A stretch of DNA of 64,000 bases. It comes from Adineta vaga (taxonomy: Eukaryota; Rotifera). A program made the position numbers and the translations under genes. Positions 23,566-33,741 of this stretch are shown here, piece by piece; position 1 is the stretch's first letter, and each line of letters starts with the position of its first letter. The DNA lies in assembly GCA_021613535.1 (NCBI GenBank), contig CP075497.1:4154001-4218000 (forward strand), read 5' to 3'. Under the pieces are notes generated by a model that made no database searches, was not told the DNA's origin, and worked only from the letters and a program-made list of their open reading frames with translations.

Positions 23566-25797
23566 TGTTTAAAATGTTGACTATTGAATGATTTCTTTTT
23601 CTTCTTTTTTGAATAAGAAACATATATATATATATAGATTGAGAATGATCACAAGGCAACATATAGAACCATCTGTTACCTCTCATTCATTCACATGATT
23701 ATTTATATAATGGAAATCCTTCTTTTTATTTTTTAAGTAAAAAAAAATGATTCATTGAAGAAGAAAAAAACCTAATTTATTCGATTTCTTGTTATTATTA
23801 AATTATATGCTTTTTTTTCTTCATATCCTATAATTCTATTTACGGTTGTATGGTAGTCATCAGTCTTGTTATGTTGTTGACATACAGTACTTTTCTATTT
23901 TATTAAATTTCCAATAAGTTTTCTTTTTCTTCGTCTGTTTTGGATTATTTCCACATGAATTCTACTCATATCTGAGACATTAGAGACATAACGAACTGAT
24001 CAATCTATTGCTATCGAATTATTTGATTGAATCATATTCACTGATGAGTTTTTCCAAGAAAAAAAGAATCCTATATCAAAAATAAGCAAAACAATAGAAG
24101 AGGAAGAAGTCTTTCATTTGGTTGATGATCCTTAAATTCAAATCGACATCTTTACTTGATTAGTTTATGATTGAATTTTTTTTTCTTCTCTAGAATTTCT
24201 TAAATGATCTGTTCAAAAAGTATGCCGATGAGTATTGTTAATAGTGAATAAAAAACAATATTTCCATATAATATATAACCTTATTATTTATTCATCTTTT
24301 ATATGAATCCAAAACTAAAGAAGAATAATATAGAAAGCAATATAGTCTTTTTTTTCTCCTTCTTTTCCAATTCATCGAATAGTTATTCTGAATACATCAA
24401 CAAAAATTTCTTTTTGCATGCAACGTCATCACTTGTTCTTAGTGATGTTGCCATTCACTATTCCTTTCCGATTCGATATATAGAAGTAGATTCGATGGTC
24501 ATGTCGCTCAACATGACAAACGGATCTAAGCACAAGAGCAAAGAAGCAATGAGAAAAACTTGGTTGAAATCAAATAGTCGTAACATCATGCTCGACGATG
24601 TAGGTTAGAGACGAACGGGAACGAGAGAGAGAGAGAGAGTGAGAAAATGTGTGAAAGGCAGAAAAAAAAGAAGTAGGAAGAGAAGCGTGGCGTAGCAAAG
24701 CAAATCGTTAGCTATCAAATATCTTTCACAGTAGGTTTTCTCTCACTCTCTCTCTTCCAAATGCATCTATCGAGACTTCTTCTAAAAAAAACATTCGATC
24801 GGTATTTTGATGAGCTTGTTTCTTTCATCAATACTATTTCGTGAGTATAACAAAGACTGAATTGTAACGATTGTTTTCACAAAATAACAATAATATTCCA
24901 TTAGTTTAATTAATCTCGTGAAATATTCAACGATATGGTTGTATGAAATCGAGAAAGACCTACACAAATTATGTTAAACTGATTTCTAATTTAGTAGACA
25001 TACTGATCATGATTATCTGAGAGTTCTTTGTGTTTTTTGTTAATAAATGGCGTGTTTTGTTCTCTATTACGTAGATGCATTGGTCTCAATTAACTTTTCT
25101 TTCATTGACAAATGCCTTAATTTGTTTTATTAGAATTCTACATTCATATGTAGGAAAACTGGAAGTTATTTTTTTTTTACTTGTCTAAAAATATTCTCAT
25201 TCCAAAAAAACAGAAATGTTTTCTTTCTTTCATTTTCTTTTGTATTTCCATGAGGTCGGATAAGTTTTTCTGATCGTGTCTTGTTTTGATTGATCTCCTG
25301 CCACTAACACTTAAAATATGAGACTAGAAGAAAAATGTTTTCTTTTTGCTAATATATAAATATATATATATGTAATGATCAAATTCATGTCGGCTTTTCT
25401 AGTTTTTTGTTCATCCATTTTGCTTTCTATGGTGGCTTCCTTTTTTCATTACGATTATCAGAGAAGAACCATGTCGAAACACATACTCATACTGAGAATG
25501 ATGTTAGAGTTTTATAGAATGTGCCGAGAAGAATAAGGATAAGATCTCTTTTCGACAGATACTATTGAATTGTTATAGAAATGGTAATAGCGAGTAATGT
25601 TGACAGAAGAAGAAGAAAAAAAAACTGAGATTGATGTTGAAAATGAACATACATATATATGTCAGTACTTCTTTAAATTATTACATCAGTTACTTTTTTT
25701 TTCTTCTCGTTCGAATCTTTTGTTATATATGTTTTCATTGCAGATATTAATTCATTCTAGTTACATTTACTAAATTAAATCAAATTAATAAATCATC
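23566..25797. other. Intergenic region between divergent GCH1 and complexin genes
   Basis: About 2.2 kb with no supported exon. GA-rich repeats occur at about 24622-24640 and a CT-rich counterpart near 24740-24755. Open frames at 24303-24608 and 24782-24967 show nothing recognisable. It contains two promoters by position. Confidence 0.45.
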
Positions 25798-28083
25798 ATG
25801 GCTTCATTTATCATGAAACAAATGATGGGTTCTCAGTTAGATAAAGTTAAAGGTATGTTGTTGTTGTTGTTTTTCTTCTTTTGTATAGAATATTAGTGTT
25901 TCGTATTGATTGTAAGCAATATTTATTGAGAAAAATCTGACATTGATTTACTGCTTGACTAAAACAAATATGTTTTTTATTATTTTTTTGTCTTTTGCTT
26001 TCATTTCGCATACTCTTGTCTATTTATTTGCCTTTTAAACACTCTCAAACTCTATAAGAGAATAGAAGAACAGGAAACAAATAAGGCGACAAAGGATGTT
26101 GAATACATATTTTTCTTTCTTATTCTCTAACTGCTTGTATTTATATAAATAGATGATAGTAATAACTCATCAATAAAACTCATTCGGGTCGTCAACATGA
26201 GAGTATTAGATTGAAGACGCGATATATTTTTGTTTTGAATGTAAGACAAGAGCTAACTGATTTGATGATGTTCATATCCGAATGAATTAACGATTACATT
26301 GAGCTTTTAAAACAAATCGAGATAAGAGACTAGAGAGAAAGAGAGAAATATATAGATTAGTTAGTTAGTATTATGAGAAACGAAGAATAGAGAGAAAAGA
26401 AGAAAAAAAAAGTTCTTCAGTTTACTATCCACTCGTCTAGTATAAAGATGAGTAATAAATTCGATAATAAAAGTAAGTGAACAATTAAAGTCATATCTCT
26501 TGAATGAAATAATTCAATGATATATTTGATTTTTCTTCTTATTATAGAATTGGCCGGTGGAGATGGAGAGAAAAAAGAAGGTGGTGGTGCTGATGATGAA
26601 GAAGATCCAGAGGTAAAATAACATAAACATCTCTCTTTTGCTTATATTTTCTGATTGCTGAAGAATCTTCTTTTCTAATAAACAATTCTTCTTTATTGCG
26701 TTTAGGAAATACTTTCAACTAGAAAATCATTGAATTATTTTCTATTTTAATTTCTTCTCTCACATAAATGCATGTTACTGCCTTTTTCAGCAACATTTGC
26801 ATGAATGTGTTCAGTTGTTTTTATCTGAATTATGTTCATATTTATCTATCAAATGTTTATATCAATTTATTTCCTTTCATTTCATAGACAGATTGTAGAT
26901 TTGAACTGCGAAATAGAATAGTGTTTTTTTTAACAAGTAGCATGATATTCCTCTGCTTTGACTTTTATTAGTTTCTCCGCCTCCAGAGGTTTTCTATATT
27001 CCACTCTCTCGATCATTTTCAAGTGAACACTGAAAATGAGTAGTATTTTCCGTAGGTTTTTTTCTTCTTCTATTTCTTGAAAAACTAATGAACATTTCAT
27101 ATAGTCTCTCAGATATTTTCGTCCTGTTCGGTCACTAGTTGAAGACATCTGATTTTTCTTGACAACAATACAATTCAATGGATAAATTCGGTATTAATTC
27201 GTTTTTCCTATCAGCAACTTCACCATGTCCAACTCGACGTTTTTCACTTGTGCCACCATTCAGTAAATCTACGTCATCATCACCATTAAGTACACCGATG
27301 AATTTTCGTCGAAAGAGTATGATTGAATCATCAGAGGTAAGTGGATGATCATCAAGTTATTAAGTAATAGGATTGAATCTCTTAATTGAATTTTTGTTAG
27401 TAAAAAGAGACATGTTTTGACTAATTTATTTAGGTAGCCGAAGCTCGACGTGAAGCTGATGAAAAACGTAATGCAAAATATGCTAAAATGGAACGACAAC
27501 GTGAAGAAGTTCGACAAAATATTCGAGAAAAAGTAAATTTCATTTTGTTTTCTCTATTCTTCTAATCATATATATTTCAAATGGATTGTTTACTAACAAT
27601 AACTAATCTATTATGTAAATTCATCACGAAATGACCAAAATATAGACACACACACGCTATAGTTACTCTACATGTCTTTCAGGATTGATGATAAAAGTCT
27701 AACAGATGACAATAAGCTTTCAATTGTGTGCCTGTTGACCTTCTTTTTCGGCTAGAATCTTTGTAGATAATCTTGTCTTATATCGATTAGAAAATTTCTA
27801 TTTATAATTTCAACAATAATGGTTTATTTAGTATAATATCAAGAAAAAAGAAGAAGCACTTCCTCCAGTTCCAGCACCATGTGAAGGACGTTTAACAGCT
27901 GATAAAAAAGGACCTATACCATTACCAGATGATGATGATAGTAAGTTGTTTTTTTTCTATCTTTTCATTTTTTACTAAAATATGTTTTCTCATCATTCAT
28001 CAGGTTTTGATCCAATTAAAATGGCTACGGACGCCTTCAATACTATTTCAGAAAAATTACCATTTAAATTACCTTGGAAATGA
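25798..28083 (+). CDS. CPLX: Complexin
   Basis: Exons 25798-25852, 26548-26612, 27434-27532, 27832-27940 and 28004-28083 give 135 residues. The first exon encodes MASFIMKQMMGSQLDKVK, matching the complexin N-terminal segment. The second is an acidic Gly/Glu stretch. The third carries the accessory and central SNARE-binding helices (VAEARREADEKRNAKY, MERQREEVRQNIREK), and the fourth opens with YNIKKKEE, the hallmark junction. The C-terminus lacks a CaaX farnesylation box; it ends in an amphipathic FNTISEKLPFKLPWK helix that may bind membranes. Complexin binds the assembled SNARE bundle at synapses, clamps spontaneous fusion and promotes calcium-triggered release. Introns 1 and 2 are long (695 and 821 bp); intron 2 contains an alternative first exon (separate entry). 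Confidence 0.93.
27178..27336 (+). CDS. CPLX: Putative alternative first exon of complexin
   Basis: An ATG at 27178 opens 53 codons that end at a strong GTAAGT donor at 27337 in phase 0, exactly the phase needed to join the complexin central exon at 27434. The product starts MDKFGINSFFLSATSPCPTRR and continues Ser/Pro-rich (RRKSMIESSE) into the SNARE-binding helices. The same stretch cannot be an internal exon, since reading it in phase 0 from the nearby AG gives a stop. An isoform lacking the normal N-terminal residues, made from an internal promoter in intron 2, is inferred. Confidence 0.6.
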
Positions 28084-28263
28084 CTTTGATCTGAATAAGA
28101 AATTTTATTTCCAATACAATAGGTTAACCCAAACTTTACAGGCACTTATACATATACATACACATTTATTTATTTATTTTTGTTCGTTTTATGAGTAACT
28201 GCTCATCTATATATATATATTAGCTTGATTTTGTGTAAACAGAAGAAAAAAAGAAAGAATGTC

Positions 28264-28269
28264 AATAAA
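28264..28269 (+). terminator. Poly(A) signal of complexin abutting the opposite gene
   Basis: AATAAA on the plus strand ends one base before the stop codon of the minus-strand membrane protein gene. Cleavage 15-25 bases further would place the complexin 3' end inside the opposite coding region, so the two mRNAs would overlap in antisense. Confidence 0.4.
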
Positions 28270-28964
28270 TTAAACCGTTGAACTATGTTTCAATAAGACA
28301 TTCGTTACATTACGTGCATATGATTTAATTAAATTTAATTGTTGTTCATCCAAGAGAAGAGCAACTATTCCAATGATAAAAGCAACAACAATAGTAAATT
28401 TAAGTAAATTTTTAAATAGATCTTGTAATTGAGTATAAACAAATGTAATAATACGTAGAGGTAAGGCAATAAAAAATGTGAATAAACGTGAAATAAGTGT
28501 AACCACACGAATAATTGGATAAGTTATTCCATAAATTCGATTGATAAACAATGATATACCTTGATAGACTGAATAGAATGGAAAACAAAATGCTAATATA
28601 ATTTGAACAAGATATCTTATACAGAAAGGTAATGATGATAACATATTATTAAATGTTGCGATTGAATAATGTAAAAGATTGAAGAATTGAAAGATTCCAC
28701 GAATTAAATTGTAAAAAAATCTTCCGATTTCCGCAAAACGATTAGATGACGATGATCGTGCATATGAATATCGAACGAATCTAATTAATATATGAATATT
28801 CATTAACACTAGAGAAATTCTTCGGAAAGAATAAGTCTATTTTTAGTTACACATCGAAAAGTGTCAAATTTCTTTTGAATTTTCACACTATATTAAAACG
28901 TGTAAGAAAAAAAATCTTACCCTCCTCTTCCATTTGGAATATAACTAAGATGTTCAGTTGACAT
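28270..28964 (-). CDS. Unrecognised multi-helix membrane protein
   Basis: Two exons on the minus strand, 28921-28964 and 28270-28819, give 197 residues starting MSTEHLSYIPNGRGG. The acceptor chosen (after CGAAG) restores the frame; the alternative AG nine bases further on leads to a stop. The protein is basic and very hydrophobic, with segments such as YLVQIILAFCFPFYSVY, LISRLFTFFIALPL and LKFTIVVAFIIGIVALLL, the last a convincing membrane helix. The N-terminal half has amphipathic Phe/Arg-rich helices (NRFAEIGRFFYNLIRG). An endomembrane protein is inferred; no family is recognised. It is tail-to-tail with complexin (186 bp apart) and head-to-head with Shc (340 bp). Confidence 0.7.
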
Positions 28965-29304
28965 TCTTTCTTTTGCCGTTTTTTTTTAAAGAAAATTAGA
29001 AATTTTTATTCTTTGTTATTTTATATGATTTTCAATAGGGTGAAAAATACACCATTCGTATATCTATAATTGTCTGACATCTATTGAGGGATTTTTTATG
29101 ACTCGAAATGATATTAACCATCCAACCAATCTTTCTGTTTTCTCTTCTTCCTTCTTCTTTAACAAACGAACGAACGAACGAACGAACGAAGAAAAAAAGA
29201 CGATGTAAATTACACTGTCAATCACTCTCGCTCTACAGATTAACTTCACTTGTTGACTTCGTATATTGTTGTTTATTATTGTTCATTCGTTTACAAGATT
29301 ATTT
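28965..29304. promoter_or_regulatory. Compact divergent promoter region
   Basis: 340 bp between the membrane protein gene (minus) and Shc (plus). It contains a perfect AACG tetranucleotide repeat at about 29165-29190 and T-rich tracts. Two back-to-back promoters are implied by the gene layout. Confidence 0.45.
29165..29190. repeat. (AACG)n microsatellite
   Basis: About six perfect AACG units in the divergent promoter region between the membrane protein gene and Shc. Confidence 0.85.
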
Positions 29305-31189
29305 ATGGTTTTAAATCCATCTGAAATGGCAAATCTTGATGAAGAATCACGTTGGTTACATTCGGATGCTGATCTGATCTCTGGCCATGGCATTATTTAT
29401 AATGTTAATGTAATCAGATTTATTATCTTTTTATTACTGATTTAACTAGGATTTCTTTCTTTTTTTTTCAAGTATCTAGGATCAGTTGAAGTACTTTGTT
29501 CAATGAAAACACTTGATTTTGATAATCGAACACGAGTTGCACGAGATTCAATTCGTTTAGTATGTGCTGCTGTTGGAGTAAACTTACGAGAGCGGCGTAA
29601 AGTAAATAATTCGATTTTCTAATCGATTAAATTTGAAGAAAAATAAAAATGAAATTCTTGATTTTCATAGCCTGAAGTATCTTCAACTGTTCAACCAATG
29701 ATTGCTACGCAAGCAAATTTGACACATAGTCATATACCTGTTCAATTGACAATAAGTACCGAAGCACTTGTTCTTAAACGATCCAATGATTCTCAAATAC
29801 TTTATTCACATCGTATGGAAGGTATTTCATTTGCTAGTGCAGGTGAACATGTAAGAATGTTTATTGTTTTAATGATTCATTTAATGAAACGAATCTTTCT
29901 TCTAGGATACAAAAGATTACATAGCTTATGTTGCAAAAGATAATATGAATAGACGTGCATGTCACGTACTTTTATGCAAAGAAAATGAATCACTGGATGT
30001 TATTACAACAATTGGACAAGCTTTTGAATTAAGATATAATGAATATATTCAATTACAACAACAATCAGATGAACAACAAGGGTAGAATAGATTATGTCTT
30101 TATTTACTTTATTGTTATTATTTTTCATTGTCATATTTAGTTCATTGAAATCATCGGATCATGATCGACAGTTCCAACAGGTAAATTATTATTTACTTTT
30201 GGTTATGAACAACATCACTTTTGTATATTTTATCAATTCAAGAAATCGGATGATAATCAAATTCGATCTACTTCAACTAGTAACAGTAATCAAACGACAC
30301 CCTTACAAAGTATGTATTAATTCTATTAGTATAGACATTTTCTTTTTCCTAATATTAACTCTAATAGTTCATGGTCATTATCAGATAAGTATTTTACCAT
30401 TCTGGATTTGGTATAGACAAAGAAATGAATCTATAATATTGACATACCATAGAAAAATACGACAGAAGACAGAAATGAATATATCATATTTAATTTTCTT
30501 CTTCAGACATTAATATGGCTTCTCATTTCTATGTTTCGATGACCTAATGTACATTTCTATATAGACAGACAAATGATATCGTATATATGAAAGAATAAAC
30601 GTTGAATAAATATCAGTTATATATTTTTTCATCTTATATAAGTAGACGAATGACAATTTGAAGTGCTTCTTTTGAAAAGACAAATAATGAGTATTGTTTT
30701 TATTCTATGGTTTCGATATTTTAGATAAATGGAACACAATGAATAGTCCAGATGTTTATAAAGAAAGTTGGTTCCATGGAAAGATTAGCCGAGAAGCGGT
30801 AAGAAAAAGAAAAAAAAGAATATAAGTCTAAGATTCAAATTCTATTGGTGTCGATTGATTTAGGCAGAACATTTATTGACTCGTAGTGGAGATTTTCTTG
30901 TACGTGAAAGTGCTAAATCACCTGGTCAATTTATTTTATCAGGTCGTTATTATGATCTATTTAAACATCTTTTACTCGTTGATCCTGAGGGAGTAGTAAG
31001 TATTCATAAATCTATCAAATGTTATCAGTTATTTTAATCAATCAAATTGTTTCTTTTTAGATTCGTACCAAAGATTATGAATTTGATTCAATTCAACATC
31101 TAATTACATATCATAAAGCAGGCAATATTCCGATTGTCTCTGCTGATAGTGAACTTCTTTTACAAACACCTATTCGACGTTCTACATGA
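29305..31189 (+). CDS. SHC: Shc-family adaptor (PTB and SH2 domains)
   Basis: Nine exons: 29305-29409, 29473-29601, 29671-29850, 29906-30081, 30141-30180, 30243-30309, 30725-30798, 30864-30995 and 31061-31189, giving 343 residues. An in-frame ATG at 29326 is an alternative start. The PTB domain spans about residues 15-210 ([42 protein letters not shown], and the end helix [12 protein letters not shown]). The SH2 domain follows at about 255-340: [43 protein letters not shown]. This PTB-then-SH2 order is specific to Shc. The linker between them is only about 45 residues of Ser/Gln/Asn and lacks the YYN and YVN motifs that recruit Grb2 in vertebrate Shc1. It would couple phosphotyrosine receptors to unknown effectors at the plasma membrane. 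Confidence 0.92.
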
Positions 31190-31565
31190 GTTTGAATATC
31201 TTATTTACATAGTTGTAGATAAAATGCTATTTCAAACAAAAAATATATTGTATATCTCACCGAGATTTATTTGTATATTGTTGTGAAATCGAACAATATT
31301 ATTTTTTAGATGAGCCAATTTACTTTTCCGAACAGTTCTTTTTTTTGTCTTCTTTTCTATTAGATTTTCTGCTTGACCTCATCTTCTTCTCTATTTGACG
31401 AGATGAATTCTATAGAAATCCTTTTACTTATCTATTTCCTTGTTTTATCGTTTCATTTATCTTTCCCGACTAATCTATCTTGTTTTATTTTATTTTGTGT
31501 TCTTTCATAAAATAGAGATGTTTTAAATCAAAATAATCGTGTTTTCAGTTGTGCCAATATATCAA
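31190..31565. other. Intergenic region between convergent Shc and E2 genes
   Basis: 376 bp of T-rich sequence holding both 3' ends. Nothing coding is seen. Confidence 0.5.
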
Positions 31566-32356
31566 TCATTTTTTTAATGAAAAAAGATTCTTAAAATCAC
31601 CAAGACTTTTGTTATTATTCCGAGAATAATTCTCTTCAGATTGTTCATCATCATCATCATCATCATTCAAATTATCTTGTATATCATCATCTGTTGTTAT
31701 TGGTAATCTTTTATGAAAGCGTTTGGTATATTCTTCTATTGTATGAGGAATATCAACTCCTTCAGCATTCGCAATCATCCGACTTTTTTCAATTAAACAA
31801 CTAAAACAAACGTGTTGATATCTTCTCGTAGAAAATTCTCTTGTTTTTACTCGAGTTTTTCTTTATATGTAGGAGAATTAATTGGATCGTCTTTATATTT
31901 TCGATAATCAATACTAGCATCGATATTTGCTGGTGAAGATATATTTGGTTCATTTAACATTGAGATAATACTTAAGAGAATAGATCGAACATTTTGCACT
32001 GCACTCCATCGTTCACAAGCTTTTTCTCCACTACGTTCATCTTCACCTGGTTCATGAAGTATTGAAATACAGATGTGTCCATCAGGATAAACATTTGGAT
32101 GCCATATATCACAAAGAAATTTGAATTTCGGTGGTCGATATGGATATTCAAGAGGAAATTTTAGAATACCTTTATAATAACCACCAGCAAAGAGAGTATC
32201 TGGAGCTCCAAAAATACCAACATGCCAAGTAAAAAAATCGTTTTGATCTGGTTGAACAAGAAATCCTTCGGGTGGATTTTTAATTAAATCAGCAAATTCA
32301 TTTTTCAAAATTTTTAATGATCCATGTTGGTGACTATCGTTATTGACATAAGTCAT
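31566..32356 (-). CDS. UBE2R2: CDC34/UBE2R-type ubiquitin-conjugating enzyme E2
   Basis: Two exons on the minus strand, 31851-32356 and 31566-31800, separated by a 50 bp intron; 246 residues. The UBC fold covers residues 10-180. The HPN motif occurs in DIWHPNVYPDG and the catalytic Cys is residue 96 in HICISILHEP. The acidic insertion GEDERSGEKACERW just after it is the loop typical of CDC34 and UBE2G enzymes; the following VQNVRSILLSIISMLNEPN and SPANIDASIDYRKYK match CDC34/UBE2R best. The C-terminal tail is acidic (NLNDDDDDDEQSEENYS), as in CDC34, where it docks the basic canyon of the SCF cullin. It builds K48-linked chains on SCF substrates in nucleus and cytosol. UBE2G1 is the main alternative and lacks such a tail. 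Confidence 0.88.
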
Positions 32357-33741
32357 AAACTTATAAATAGATACGACGTGTTTTTATTAAATAAATACAG
32401 TTTTGTTTATGATAAGAAAAAAAATCGTTAAATGTTGAATGGCGGGTAGAATTTTCAATTGCTATTATTTATATTTTAGATCGACATACTTCAATTGTGA
32501 TGGACATTCTACCGGGACAAACAGACGTAAGTGTGTTGAGTGTTGATTGACGATGAACGTGTTCATTATACCCACTTTAAAACTCTTCTTCTTTCTTTCT
32601 TTCTTTCTTTTTTTTACTCGTTCTCTTCTCCTATTGGCATTATTTCTTCAGTCAGATTAACAAGAAGTTCATTTTCTACATACATTCTCTCTTGAGAAAA
32701 TACATAAATCTAAAACGACAGACAAGAATGTCAATTGCCTAGAAAATATTTCTGGATTTTTCTTCTCAATTATCGTCATTCAATGTTAATCTCGTCCGAT
32801 CTATACTATTTCAATGAGGTCAGTAGAAAATGTATGTTTATTAACGATTTATTTTCTTCGTAGAAAAAACAAAGAGTGAAAAAATGATAGGTATGTCATT
32901 TACGTCAGCATAAATGTCGATAAAATACAGTTAGAAAATTGACTTTGACAGAAAAAGTGTATCTTATTTGTTATTCTATTGTATCTAATCATGATAATAT
33001 ATCATATATGTATATATATACAACGTGACTTTCATTCAATGTTAAGAAGAGAAACGAGTAGAAAGTTATTTTTATTTCATCGTGTACTATTATTAAATTG
33101 AATTTGTTTCATTTAATTGTTGAACAAAATTCATTTCATTTGATCAATGTCAAATAGGATATAAAATAATAGCTTTCATGTTCTTATCTTCTTCTTCTTC
33201 TTTTTTGACGACAATCTAGAATGTAGAAAAAAAATACTCGACCGGTTAGACATCTCATCGAATGCATGCACGCAAGCATGCAATCGGACACAGTATAGTA
33301 GGAGAAAAAAAGGACGCTGGGTTAAGAAAAACCTCCGTAATATACAATGGAGAGAAAGGCGAACACAACATGTATCGATTCAGATTTTTTTTCTCCTTTT
33401 ACCTGAGTGACAAGAGCGAGAGAGAGAAAGAAGAAAGGACAGAAGAACGCGAGTCGAAGTCTAAATAAACGACGTTTGTTTTTCGTCGTCTTATTACGAA
33501 TCGGTCCATTTCCTATACTTGAACTTCTTTTTTTTCTACAAACGAAAGCACAAAACGTCGTACAAAAACGTGCGTCTTCCTACACAAGCGTCATTTTTCA
33601 TTACGTTACGCTTGCTTTGCTTTTTCCTACCTTGTCTCTATCGTTTTTTCTGATTGTCTAATATTGAAAACGACTGAAAACGAAACGCAGAAGGTGCAAA
33701 TTATAAGTAACGACATATAAAGTATAACGTAATAAACTATT
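32357..33741. promoter_or_regulatory. Intergenic region between divergent E2 and CRAL-TRIO genes
   Basis: About 1.4 kb with no supported exon. It contains a TTTC repeat near 32588-32610, a TA-rich stretch near 33000-33020 and an AT-rich leader before 33742. Open frames at 33262-33468 and 33407-33661 run through purine-rich or pyrimidine-rich tracts and are not called. Confidence 0.45.
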
